From the NCBI RefSeq assembly GCF_016862995.1, contig NZ_BOOA01000024.1, positions 47,220 to 111,219 on the forward strand: a DNA stretch of 64,000 bases, in the 5' to 3' direction. The stretch comes from Acrocarpospora phusangensis (GTDB lineage Bacteria > Actinomycetota > Actinomycetes > Streptosporangiales > Streptosporangiaceae). This document shows positions 1 through 8,196 of the stretch, piece after piece; the first letter of the stretch is position 1; each line of letters starts with the position of its first letter. A model generated the notes under the pieces. That model ran no database searches, was not told where the DNA came from, and was given only the letters and a program-made list of their open reading frames with translations. A program made the translations under genes and the position numbers.

Positions 1-1
1 C

Positions 2-388
2 GTCTCCACCGTCGCCCTCCCCGACCCCGGCGTCACCGTGGACATCGTGGCCGTCGGCTCCCCCAGCGGCCAGGTCTGGTCCCACCGCTGGTCCACCACC
101 GGCACCTCCCGGTGGACCCCCCACGGCCGGCCCGGCGACGCCCGCATCCACGCCGCCCTGGGCACCCTCCAGGACCCCGCCGACCCCGCCGCCACCCTCA
201 TCCCGGTCGTCGGCAACGACCGCCAGATCTCCCTGACCTCCTCAACCGGCACCCCCTGGTCCCGCCTCGACCCCCCACCCTCCGCCACCACCATCCTCAG
301 CGGCAGAATCCACAACCTCCTCCACGGCCTTCCGTGCATTCTCGCCCTGGACAACAACCGCCGCCTCCACGTGACGCCGCTCCATTAA
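2..388 (+). CDS. Beta-propeller (tectonin/sialidase-like) protein, C-terminal part; 5' end outside the window
   Basis: The reading frame is open from the first bases of the window to a TAA at 386-388, so only the last ~128 residues are seen. They match, segment by segment, the C-terminus of the complete propeller protein on the minus strand at 45569-47665: both have VGSPSGQVW, then HGRPGDAR, then a WxRxDPP motif and a C-terminal RRL-V-TP. The repeated W-x-x-HG pattern is typical of blades in secreted or cytosolic lectin-like propellers. Function is unknown. No catalytic motif is visible in this part. A GTG at 38 is an internal valine, not a start. Confidence 0.75.
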   Translation, partial: VSTVALPDPGVTVDIVAVGSPSGQVWSHRWSTTGTSRWTPHGRPGDARIHAALGTLQDPADPAATLIPVVGNDRQISLTSSTGTPWSRLDPPPSATTILSGRIHNLLHGLPCILALDNNRRLHVTPLH

Positions 389-454
389 CGCGAAATCGCC
401 CCACCGCTTGCACACAACTTAATTGTCGCTTGCAGAATTCCTGAGGCCTGCTGG

Positions 455-471
455 GTTCCAATTCTCGGAAC
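455..471. promoter_or_regulatory. Short inverted repeat upstream of the secreted-protein gene
   Basis: GTTCC (455-459) and GGAAC (467-471) form a 5-bp inverted repeat with a 7-bp spacer in the otherwise AT-rich 140-bp leader of the gene at 529. It could be an operator or part of a 5' UTR hairpin. No convincing -35/-10 pair could be fixed around it. Confidence 0.25.
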
Positions 472-528
472 GGAAAGGAACGCCATAGCTAATAAAGCAG
501 GCAAACAGAAAAGAAAAGGATCTACATC

Positions 529-948
529 ATGAGCAAGCGACGCATTGTGACCGGGCTGCTGGTCGCGGGGGCCATGGCGGGTGTGTTCGGCGCGGGCGCC
601 GGGACGGCGAACGCGGCCGCGCCCGGGTACGCGCAGCTTTCGATCGTCAAGTCGGGCAGCCAGTGGCTGGTGACCGTCTCCGGCCAGGCGCCGACGGGCA
701 GCGCGGGCAACTACAGCTTCAGCCTGTACGGCAGCGACGAGTGGTTCGACGAGCACATCTACTGGGGCGGCCGGTACTCGCGCGGCACCACCGACGCCAA
801 CGGGTACTACTCCATCTCGGTGAAGGTGTCCGGTTCCACGCTGAACGAGGACTGGGGCGGCGACGAGGTGTACGCCAAGGTCACCCACATGTCCTACAAC
901 GGCAAGACCCCGGTGCTCCGGTCCAACACGGTCCGCGGCTCGTACTGA
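529..948 (+). CDS. Small secreted protein of unknown function
   Basis: 139 residues. The N-terminus is a classic Sec signal peptide: KRR, then a Gly/Ala/Val-rich hydrophobic stretch, then a TANAAA cleavage region near residue 30. The mature part of ~110 residues is rich in Ser, Gly, Tyr and Trp with alternating hydrophobic residues (for example a QWLVTVSG strand), suggesting one beta-sandwich domain. It has no cysteine and no recognisable enzyme motif. A GGATC stretch just upstream of the ATG serves as ribosome binding site, and a strong hairpin terminator follows at 969. It stands alone and is probably monocistronic. Calling it exported is safe; the role is unknown. Confidence 0.85.
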   Translation: MSKRRIVTGLLVAGAMAGVFGAGAGTANAAAPGYAQLSIVKSGSQWLVTVSGQAPTGSAGNYSFSLYGSDEWFDEHIYWGGRYSRGTTDANGYYSISVKVSGSTLNEDWGGDEVYAKVTHMSYNGKTPVLRSNTVRGSY

Positions 949-968
949 GCGTATTGAATATCGCACCG

Positions 969-998
969 ATATGGCCGCCCTCGAAAGGGCGGCCATAT
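969..998. terminator. Strong hairpin terminator between convergent genes
   Basis: A perfect 13-bp stem (969-981 with 986-998) closes a CGAA tetraloop. It lies 20 bp after the stop of the secreted protein and 18 bp before the stop of the convergent MaoC-like gene, so it can serve both strands. No T-run follows, as is usual in actinobacteria. Confidence 0.85.
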
Positions 999-1016
999 TC
1001 GCGTTTCCGGGGACGG

Positions 1017-1439
1017 TTATTCGAGCGCGGTCGTGTAGCAGACCGCCGTGCCGTCCAGGACGAGGGTGCCGTCCTGGCGGATCACCGTGGTGCGGAGTTT
1101 GGTGACGGGTTTGTCGAGGCGTACCTCGACCACCTCGACCGCGCCGGTGATCTCGTCGCCGGGGCGTACGGGGGCGAGGAAGTTCCAGTTGACGTTGAGG
1201 AAGACGCTGCCGGGACCGGGCAGCCGCTCGGCGACGACGGCGTTGAGGATGGCGGTGGTGATCCCGCCCTGGACGATGATCTCGCCGAAGCGGGAGGCCG
1301 CGGCGGCCTTCTCGTCGTAGTGCAGGGGGTTGCGGTCGCCGCTGAGCCGGGTGAACAGCTCGATGTCGGCGGCCTCCACCACGCGGGTGAGCTCGGCGCG
1401 CTGGCCCGGCCTGGGAGCGCCGTTGGTCCACACGGTCAT
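1017..1439 (-). CDS. MaoC-like (R)-hydratase / hotdog-fold dehydratase
   Basis: 140 residues. The start is the ATG at 1439, which overlaps the stop of the upstream MFS gene by four bases (ATGA), so the two are translationally coupled. The protein is a single hotdog domain with the MaoC/hydratase signature: FTRLSGDRNPLHYDEKAA (catalytic Asp and His of the hydratase-2 motif) followed by a GEIIVQGGI helix. Relatives hydrate trans-2-enoyl-CoA or other acyl thioesters. The substrate cannot be read from the sequence. Together with the transporter it may handle a small organic acid or an acyl-CoA from its catabolism. The family call is firm, the pathway is not. Confidence 0.85.
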   Translation of the reverse strand: MTVWTNGAPRPGQRAELTRVVEAADIELFTRLSGDRNPLHYDEKAAAASRFGEIIVQGGITTAILNAVVAERLPGPGSVFLNVNWNFLAPVRPGDEITGAVEVVEVRLDKPVTKLRTTVIRQDGTLVLDGTAVCYTTALE

Positions 1440-2671
1440 GGATGCACCTTTGTCCTTCCTGTCGCTGCGGGGTGAGCGGGGGTCATGTGCCGCTGGAGCC
1501 GTACCATCGCGATCGCGCCGGCGAGGGGGCCGATGCCGAGCACGGCGACGGCGGCGCGCCAGCCGGCGGCCTCGGCGAGCAGCGGGGTCAGCTGGATGGT
1601 GAGCACGGTCAGCAGGAAACCGGCCGCCGTCTGGGTGGTGAGGGCGGTGCCGACGTAGCGGGGGTCGGCGACCTCGCTGACGCAGGCGGAGAAGAGGCCG
1701 GAGTCCGCGATCACGGACGCGCCCCAGACGATCAGGACGGCGGTGACCAGCAGGGGGTGGCCGCCGAAGACGAGTGCGGCCAGCAGGCAGCAGGTGCCGC
1801 TGGTCACCATGGCCAGCGCGGCGAGCCGGGCCCGGCCGACGCGGTCGCCGAGCCGTCCGGCGAGCAGGCATCCGGCCACGCCGGCCACGCCGATCGCCAG
1901 GAAGGCGGTCACGCCGGGCGGCAGCGCTTCCGCGTCGCCTTGGCGGGCCGCCTGGCCTGCGGCGATGTACGCGGGGAGCCAGGTCCAGACGGCGTACAGC
2001 TCCCACATGTGCCCGAGGTAGCCGAGGTTGGCCAGGCGGGGGCCGCGGTCCCGGAAGAGGGCGACGATGTAGCGCGGGGCGAAGGGCGGAGCCGGGGCGG
2101 CGTACGGGCCGGGCCGTACCGTCCGGGCGGCGAGCAGGGCGCCGGCCACGGCCAGCGCGCACGAGACGTACAGGACGGACCGCCAGGGCAGGTCGGCGAC
2201 GCCGGTGATGAGCTGCGGCAGCGAACTGCCGAGCGTGAGCGCGCCGACCAGGGCGCCGAGGGCGAAGCCGCGGCCACGGTCGAACCAGGAGGCCATGAGT
2301 TTCAGGCCGGGCGGGTAGACGCCGGCCAGGGCGACGCCGGTGGCGAAGCGCAGCGGCACGGCCGTGGCCAGGCCGTCGGCGAAGGCGGCGACGCAGGCGG
2401 TCGTGGCCGCGCCGGCCAGCGCGGACCCGGCGACGAGCCGGTGGGCGGGGACGCGGTCGGGCAGGCTGAACACGGCGGCGAGGACCGCGCCGGTCACGAA
2501 GCCGAGCTGCACCGACGCCGTGAGCCAGGTGGCCTCGCCCTGGCTGATGCCCCACTCGCCGCGCAGGGCGGGGACGACGGCGGAGGCGGAGAACCAGGTG
2601 GCCATCGCCAGCACCTGGACGGCGGCGATCAGCGCGAGCTGCGTACGGGCGGGCCCTTCCAGCCGCGTCAC
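1436..2671 (-). CDS. MFS transporter, 12-TM family
   Basis: About 411 residues from GTG 2671. Hydrophobic segments recur throughout, starting with LIAAVQVLAMATWFSASAVVPAL, and the loop between TM2 and TM3 has the MFS-type RVPAHRL basic motif. A repeat of small-residue helices and the WFDRGRGFALG loop before TM5 fit the cyanate/nitrate-like MFS group. The frame is open to an ATG at 2761, but that start has no ribosome binding site. GTG 2671 instead overlaps the stop of a 15-codon ORF (2715-2668) preceded by GAGGATCGG. I prefer GTG 2671, coupled to that leader. The stop overlaps the MaoC start. Substrate unknown. Confidence 0.8.
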   Translation of the reverse strand: MTRLEGPARTQLALIAAVQVLAMATWFSASAVVPALRGEWGISQGEATWLTASVQLGFVTGAVLAAVFSLPDRVPAHRLVAGSALAGAATTACVAAFADGLATAVPLRFATGVALAGVYPPGLKLMASWFDRGRGFALGALVGALTLGSSLPQLITGVADLPWRSVLYVSCALAVAGALLAARTVRPGPYAAPAPPFAPRYIVALFRDRGPRLANLGYLGHMWELYAVWTWLPAYIAAGQAARQGDAEALPPGVTAFLAIGVAGVAGCLLAGRLGDRVGRARLAALAMVTSGTCCLLAALVFGGHPLLVTAVLIVWGASVIADSGLFSACVSEVADPRYVGTALTTQTAAGFLLTVLTIQLTPLLAEAAGWRAAVAVLGIGPLAGAIAMVRLQRHMTPAHPAATGRTKVHP

Positions 2672-2715
2672 GGCGGCGGCCGGAGTCCGCGGAACGTCGG
2701 CACCCGTGTCGCCAT
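2668..2715 (-). CDS. Possible 15-codon leader ORF of the MFS gene
   Basis: ATG 2715 has a good GAGGATCGG site upstream and encodes 15 residues ending PPP. Its TGA overlaps a GTG that is in frame with the MFS transporter (GTGA). Ribosomes finishing it could restart on the transporter. Three terminal prolines could make it a stalling leader. A frameshift in the transporter's own N-terminus is the alternative. Confidence 0.35.
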   Translation of the reverse strand: MATRVPTFRGLRPPP

Positions 2716-2883
2716 GATCCGATCCTCGCAAAACGGTTAAGCGAGGCCAGACGCCCCACATTCCGCCAAAGAATAGCCCTCACCCGGTTGCCATCGGGTT
2801 GCCGCACAAGCGCGGGTTTTCTGTGGTGATTTGCTACTCTCAGCATGGCGGAACGCCAGGCGGCCGCCACCCGGAGGCAGGAA

Positions 2884-5800
2884 GTGACGCCCGTCAGAGT
2901 GCGCCTGCTCGGCCCGGTCGACGTGACCGTGGACGGGGCTCCCCAGCCTGTCCCGGGACTGCGGCGCAAGGCCGTGCTCGCGATCCTGGCCCTGCGGCAG
3001 GGCGAGGTGGTCAACGCCGACCGGCTGATCGAGATCGTGTGGGACGGCCGGCCCCCGGCCACCGCCATGAACACCCTGCAGAGCCACGTGTCCTACCTGC
3101 GGCGCGCGCTGGGCCGGCCGGGCGCGATCGTGGCCAGGCCGCCCGGTTACATGCTCGACCTCGGCGAGGACGCCACCGACGTGCGCCTGGCCGAACGCCT
3201 CATCGAGCAGGCGCGCGCCGCCGCCGACCCCGCCGCACGGGTGGACCTCCTGGACCGCGCCCTGGAGCTGTGGCGCGGCCCGCCCCTCGCCGACGTCGGC
3301 GACCTGCCCTGGTTCGGCGACGAGGCGGAACGCCTGGAACGCGTACGCCGGCTGGCCGAGCAGGCGCGGGTGGAGGCCAGGCTGGCCCTCGGCGGGCACC
3401 TGCGCCTGGTGCCGGAGCTGGAGGGCCTGACCGAGCGGCACCCGTTCGACGAGGACCTGAACGGCCTGCTCATGCTGGCCCTCTACCGCAGCGGACGGCA
3501 GGCGGACGCCCTCGCGGCGTTCCAGCGGCTGCGGACCCGGCTGCGGGAGGAGCTCGGCATCGACCCGGGCGTCCCGCTGCGCGAGCTGGAGTCGGCCATC
3601 CTGCGCCAGGACCCCGCCCTCGACCACGCCCCGGCCGTCGCCGCCGAGCACGCCCCGGGGCCGTCGCTGGTGGAGCGGTCCGCCGAGGCGGAGCTCATCG
3701 ACCGCGCCCTCGACCGGGCGGCGCGCCGGAAAGCCGGCAGCGTCCTGATCTTCGAGGGCCCCGGCGGCATCGGCAAGACCAGCATGCTGGAGTACGCGCG
3801 CGGCCGGGCCGACCTGCTCGGCTTCACCACGACCTCCGCGCGCGGCAGCGAGCTGGAGTTCGAGTACGCCTGGGGCTGCGTCCGCCAGCTCTTCGAACGT
3901 TTCGCCGGCTCCGCCGCCCCGGCCGCGTCGGCGTTCCTCCGCTGGCCGGACGCCGAGGACGCCCCGCGCGGCGAGTACCCGATCATCAACACGCTGTTCT
4001 GGCTGGCCAGCGACCTGGCCTCGCGCAGCCCGCTGCTGATCGTCCTCGACGACCTGCACTGGGCCGACCCCTCGTCCGTACGGTTCCTGGCGTACCTGGC
4101 GGCCCGGCTGGACGATCTGCCCGTGGTCGCGATGGTGGCGCTGCGGCCGGGGACGGAGCAGGTGGAGCAGGTGGTCTCGGTGCTGGCGGGGCTGCCGCAC
4201 TCGGTGACGCGTACGCTGCCGCCGCTCACCCCGGCGGGGTCGGCGGAACTGCTATCGGAGGTGCTCGACGGCGGCGCGGAGGAGGAGCTCGTCGCGCGGT
4301 GCCACGAGGCGGCCCGCGGCAACCCCTTCCTGCTGCGCGAACTCGGCCGGGAGCTGGCCGCGCGGGAGCAGGGCGACCCCCGGCCGGAGAGTTCGCCCAG
4401 CATCGCGCGGTTCGTGGCCAGGCAGCTGCGGCACCTGCCGCCGGCCGCCACGGGCGTCGCGCACGCCCTCGGAGTGCTCGGCGACGACGTCGGCAGCGGC
4501 GAGCTGGCGCAGGTCACGCGTACCTCCCAGCAGGAGGTGCTGGACCTGCTGTCCGCCCTGGTCGCCGGCGAGCTGGTGACCGCGCGGGGCACGCCGCCGC
4601 GGTTCTCGTTCGGGCACCCGCTGATCCGGGCGGCCGTGTACGACGGCATCCCCCCGGGCACCCGGGCCGAACTGCACCTGCGCGCCGCCGGCGTGGCCGG
4701 GCGGGACCAGGACCCGGTCAAGGCCGCCACCCAGCTGTTACGGGTGCCGCCGGGGATGGGCGGCCAGGACACGGTCGCAATCCTGAACCGGGCGACCGAC
4801 CTCAGCCTGGCCAGCGGTTCCGCCACCGGCGCGGCCGCCTTCCTGCGGCGCACCCTTCAGGAGGACCTCGGCGAGCGGCGGGTTCAGGTGCTGACCCGGC
4901 TCGGCATGACCGAGGCCCTGGTGGACATGGCGCAGGCGATCGAGCACCTCTCGCACGCGCTCGCCCTGGAACCCGACCCCGAGGAACGTGCCAGGATCGC
5001 CTACATCCTGGCCTCCACCCAGTGGCTGGTCGGGCGGCCCCGGGAGGCCGCGCTGGTGTGCCAGGCGGCGCTGGAACGGGAGCGCGGGATCTCCGTCGGA
5101 ACGCGGCAGGCGCTGCAGGCCTGCATCGGCATGGTCGCCACCGGCACCCGCCACGGCGGGGACCTGGTCGCGCTGCACGGCTCCTTCAGCGGCCAGCGGC
5201 CCGACTCCTCGCTGGGCGGACTGCTGTTCGAGGCGAGCCTGGCGCTCCGCGAGATGTTCCGGAACGAGCGGGCGTCGGCCGAGCGGCGGGCGCTGCGGGT
5301 TATCTCCGACGACCACGTGACCGGGGAGGCGCTGGCCGAGCCCATGCTGACCTGCGCCTGGTACGTGCTGGTCGCCTGCGACAACCCCCGGCTGCTGCCG
5401 ACCGTGGAGGCGATGCTCGACCACAGCCGCAGGACCGGGTCGCTGCGGAGCGCGGCGCCGGGGTACACCTACCGCGCCGCGTACATGCTCTCGCGCGGGC
5501 ACCTGGAGGAGGCGGTCCGGGACGGGTGGCTGGCGTGGGAGGTGTCCAAGAACGGCGGCGTGGACGTGGGGCTGTCGTTCATCAGCGACTGGCTGATCCC
5601 GGCGCTGGTCGCCCGCGGCGAGATCGGCGCGGCGCAGTCCGTCCTCGACCAGGTCAGGACCGCGCACGGGGCCGGTGTCAGCCGGGCCATCTACGCCAGC
5701 GGCGAGATCGCGCTGCTCATGGCGCAGGGGCACACGCAGCGCGCGTACGAGACGGCGCTGGCCACCCGGGACGAATGCCGGACGCTGGGCATGGTCAACC

Positions 5801-6354
5801 CGGTGGTGCCCGACTGGCTGGCCCAGCTCGTCCGCTGCCTGCTCCTGCTCGGCCGGCCCGAGGAGGCCCGCGCCGCCGCCCAGGACCTGTACGCCGCCGC
5901 CCAGACCTGGGGCACCCCCCGCGCCACCGGCCGCGCCCTCCGCATCATGGCCGCCACCGAGTCCGGCCCCCGCGCCCTCGACCTCCTCACCGAATCGGTA
6001 CGCCTCCTGGAGGACACCGACATCCGCCTCGAACACGCCATTTCCCGGTACGCCCTGGGCGAGGCCCTGCGCCACGAGGGACGCCTCCCCGACGCCCAGG
6101 CCGAACTGCGCACGGCCATCGACCTGGCCCGTTTCTGCGGCGCCCGCCCGCTCCAGCACCGCGCGACGACCAGCCTGGCCATGGCGGGCGGCCACGCCGG
6201 GCCTCCGGCGGACCTGACCCTCACGCCGACCGAGCAGCGCATCGCGGACCTGTCCGCCGACGGCCGCTCCGACCGGGAGATCGCGGAGGTCCTCTACCTG
6301 AGCGTCAGCGCCGTACGCGACCACCGCGAGGCCGTCACACGCAAACGCGGGTGA
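2884..6354 (+). CDS. Giant regulator: SARP DNA-binding + BTAD + STAND ATPase + TPR-like + LuxR HTH
   Basis: 1156 residues from GTG 2884, chosen because GGAGG (2873-2877) sits 6 bases upstream; an in-frame ATG at 2845 has no site. Domains in order: winged-helix OmpR/SARP domain (residues ~3-95, VRLLGPVDVTVDG start), bacterial transcriptional activation domain (~100-245), STAND/AAA ATPase with Walker A GPGGIGKT at 292-299 and Walker B LLIVLDDLHWAD, a long helical-repeat region, and a C-terminal LuxR-type HTH (LTPTEQRIADLSADGRSDREIAEVLYLS). Having a DNA-binding domain at each end is unusual. The LuxR domain stops about a dozen residues short of normal. The gene contains an in-frame TTA codon at 4738-4740. 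It diverges from the MFS gene. Its targets may be the adjacent redox genes. Confidence 0.9.
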   Translation: MTPVRVRLLGPVDVTVDGAPQPVPGLRRKAVLAILALRQGEVVNADRLIEIVWDGRPPATAMNTLQSHVSYLRRALGRPGAIVARPPGYMLDLGEDATDVRLAERLIEQARAAADPAARVDLLDRALELWRGPPLADVGDLPWFGDEAERLERVRRLAEQARVEARLALGGHLRLVPELEGLTERHPFDEDLNGLLMLALYRSGRQADALAAFQRLRTRLREELGIDPGVPLRELESAILRQDPALDHAPAVAAEHAPGPSLVERSAEAELIDRALDRAARRKAGSVLIFEGPGGIGKTSMLEYARGRADLLGFTTTSARGSELEFEYAWGCVRQLFERFAGSAAPAASAFLRWPDAEDAPRGEYPIINTLFWLASDLASRSPLLIVLDDLHWADPSSVRFLAYLAARLDDLPVVAMVALRPGTEQVEQVVSVLAGLPHSVTRTLPPLTPAGSAELLSEVLDGGAEEELVARCHEAARGNPFLLRELGRELAAREQGDPRPESSPSIARFVARQLRHLPPAATGVAHALGVLGDDVGSGELAQVTRTSQQEVLDLLSALVAGELVTARGTPPRFSFGHPLIRAAVYDGIPPGTRAELHLRAAGVAGRDQDPVKAATQLLRVPPGMGGQDTVAILNRATDLSLASGSATGAAAFLRRTLQEDLGERRVQVLTRLGMTEALVDMAQAIEHLSHALALEPDPEERARIAYILASTQWLVGRPREAALVCQAALERERGISVGTRQALQACIGMVATGTRHGGDLVALHGSFSGQRPDSSLGGLLFEASLALREMFRNERASAERRALRVISDDHVTGEALAEPMLTCAWYVLVACDNPRLLPTVEAMLDHSRRTGSLRSAAPGYTYRAAYMLSRGHLEEAVRDGWLAWEVSKNGGVDVGLSFISDWLIPALVARGEIGAAQSVLDQVRTAHGAGVSRAIYASGEIALLMAQGHTQRAYETALATRDECRTLGMVNPVVPDWLAQLVRCLLLLGRPEEARAAAQDLYAAAQTWGTPRATGRALRIMAATESGPRALDLLTESVRLLEDTDIRLEHAISRYALGEALRHEGRLPDAQAELRTAIDLARFCGARPLQHRATTSLAMAGGHAGPPADLTLTPTEQRIADLSADGRSDREIAEVLYLSVSAVRDHREAVTRKRG

Positions 6355-6355
6355 G

Positions 6356-7471
6356 TCACCGGGCCAGCTGGCCGATGACCTGCTCGCCGAACAGGCCGAT
6401 GGTGTCGAGCATGCGGCCGTGGTCCACGGCTCCCGCGCACGCGACGAAGACGACATGGCCGACGCCGTGCTCGTCCCCGAGGGCGGCGACCCGCTCCCCG
6501 ACCTCGTCGGGCGTGCCGAGCAGCATGGCCCCGCTGTCGACCAGCTCGTCCAGCGTGCCGGCCCCGCCGAGCCAGTCCCGCACGTACGGCATGGCCTGCC
6601 GGCCGGTCTTCCGCGCCTCCTCGTGGGTGGCCCCCACGGCGAGCAGCCGGCGGAGGGCGACGCCGCCGCCCGGCCGCCAGCGGTTGAGGTAGACGTTGCG
6701 CCCGTGGCGTACCGCGGCCTGGCTGTAGGTGTCGCAGACCTGCCGGATGCGGCCCGGTTCGGTGGCCGACGTGACGAGCGTGCTGCCCACCCGGGCCGCC
6801 CACTCGACGTCGCGGCCGCCGGTCATCATGGTGAACAGCGGCGGGTGCGGCGCCTGCAGGGGCTTGGGCACGGTGCCGACGCGGGTGATCCGGCCGCCGT
6901 CCACGCCGGCGCCGAGCCGGTCGGAGATCGGGTGCGGCCAGGTGATCCCCGGCGTCGGGACCTGGATGTACCTGCCGTCATAGGACCAGAGTTCCTCGGT
7001 CCAGGACAGCCGCATCACCTCGAACCACTCCTCGAACAGGCTGCGCTCGTCGGCGACGGGGCCGCCGAGCACGCCCCGGGACCTGGTCCCGTGGCCGAGG
7101 CTGAAGCCCACGTCCAGCCGGCCGCCGGTGAGATGGTCGGCGACCGCGATGTCCTCGGCCAGCCGCAGCGGGTTCCACAGCGGCAGGGCCAGCCCCAGCT
7201 GGCCGAGGCGCAGGCGGGTGGTGTGCTGGGCCAGGTAGACGTTGACCAGCAGCGGGTTGGGGCTCACCTCGTAGCCCTCCACCTCGAAATGCTGCTCGCC
7301 GAGCATCAGCGAGGTCCAGCCGGTCAGGTCCGCGGCGACCGCCTGCTCCCGCAGCTCGGCCACGGCCGTGTTGTACGGCTGCGGCTCCAGGCCGAGCAGC
7401 CCGGTCCCCAGCCGGTCGGCCGGTCCGACCGTCATCGGATACAGCAACGAGAACTTCATGCCGCCATTCAT
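6356..7471 (-). CDS. LLM-class flavin-dependent oxidoreductase (luciferase-like)
   Basis: About 371 residues with an FMN/F420 luciferase-like TIM barrel. Visible family features are KFSLLYP at the first strand, SLMLGEQHFEV, the NPLRLAEDIAVADHLTGGRLDVGFSLGHG segment, and the TGGRDVEWAARVG loop. Such enzymes use reduced flavin or F420 to oxidise or hydroxylate small molecules. The start could be ATG 7471 or ATG 7459; neither has a strong ribosome site. It converges with the giant regulator, the two stops being one base apart, and diverges from the OsmC operon. Substrate unknown; family firm. Confidence 0.88.
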   Translation of the reverse strand: MNGGMKFSLLYPMTVGPADRLGTGLLGLEPQPYNTAVAELREQAVAADLTGWTSLMLGEQHFEVEGYEVSPNPLLVNVYLAQHTTRLRLGQLGLALPLWNPLRLAEDIAVADHLTGGRLDVGFSLGHGTRSRGVLGGPVADERSLFEEWFEVMRLSWTEELWSYDGRYIQVPTPGITWPHPISDRLGAGVDGGRITRVGTVPKPLQAPHPPLFTMMTGGRDVEWAARVGSTLVTSATEPGRIRQVCDTYSQAAVRHGRNVYLNRWRPGGGVALRRLLAVGATHEEARKTGRQAMPYVRDWLGGAGTLDELVDSGAMLLGTPDEVGERVAALGDEHGVGHVVFVACAGAVDHGRMLDTIGLFGEQVIGQLAR

Positions 7472-7602
7472 GACGCCATGGTGGCGGGCGGGCCTGAAGC
7501 TCCCCTGACACGCCGCTGAAACGCGGGCGCGGCAACCCGGCGGCAACAGGGCCTGTCTATCCATGTCACAACAGAGCCCATTTCCCTGAGGAGATCGCTG
7601 AC

Positions 7603-8172
7603 ATGAGCACCGCCTCCCCCGTGGCCGCCCGCAACGGCGTCGACGTACCCACCCTGTTCGCCACCATCGACGCCGTGCGCGCCCAGCCCGAGCTGGCCAA
7701 GTTCCAGTTCAGGGCCACCAACACGTGGGTCAGCGGCACCCACAACCGCTCGTCCATCCAGGGCTTCTTCGGCGCCGGCCAGGAGGACGCCAGCCGTACC
7801 GAGCCGTTCGCGTACGACGCCGACCACCCGGCCGTGCTGGTCGGCACCGGCAACGGGCCCACGCCCGTGGAGTTCCTGCTGCACGCGATCGCCGCGTGCC
7901 TGACCGCCGGCGTGGCCAACATCGCCTCCGCCCGCGGCATCACCCTCACCCGGCTGGAGTCCACGGTCGAGGGCGACATCGACCTGAACGGCATCCTCGG
8001 CCTGTCGGAGGAGACCAGGAACGGCTACGAGCAGATCCGGGTGACCTTCACCATCGAGGGCGACGCGTCGCCGGAGCGGCTGCGCGACCTCGTCGAGCGG
8101 TCCCGGGCCAGGTCGGCCGTCTACGACGTGCTGACCAACGGCGTCCCGGTGTCCATCGACGTCAGCGCCTGA
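7603..8172 (+). CDS. OsmC/Ohr-family protein with a single conserved cysteine
   Basis: 189 residues; GAGGAG ribosome site upstream of ATG 7603. OsmC fold: a beta N-half, then the helix HAIAACLTAGVANIASARG that carries the first redox cysteine, then the RLRDLVERSRARSAVYDVLTNGVPV helix. In typical peroxide-reducing OsmC/Ohr proteins the second helix carries a CPV cysteine. Here that position reads SAVYD, so the second catalytic cysteine is missing. The protein may act with an external thiol such as mycothiol, or in something other than peroxide removal. It is the first gene of a likely three-gene operon with two flavoproteins (gaps of 24 and 34 bp). Confidence 0.88.
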   Translation: MSTASPVAARNGVDVPTLFATIDAVRAQPELAKFQFRATNTWVSGTHNRSSIQGFFGAGQEDASRTEPFAYDADHPAVLVGTGNGPTPVEFLLHAIAACLTAGVANIASARGITLTRLESTVEGDIDLNGILGLSEETRNGYEQIRVTFTIEGDASPERLRDLVERSRARSAVYDVLTNGVPVSIDVSA

Positions 8173-8196
8173 AACCTGGTCCGGGGGGGATCCGTC

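Noticed and set aside
1440..3074. A 685-codon open frame that extends the MaoC gene upstream through the MFS gene
   Set aside because: The extension is an Arg/Pro/Ala-rich shadow of the MFS gene in another frame; the MaoC-like protein begins at ATG 1439.
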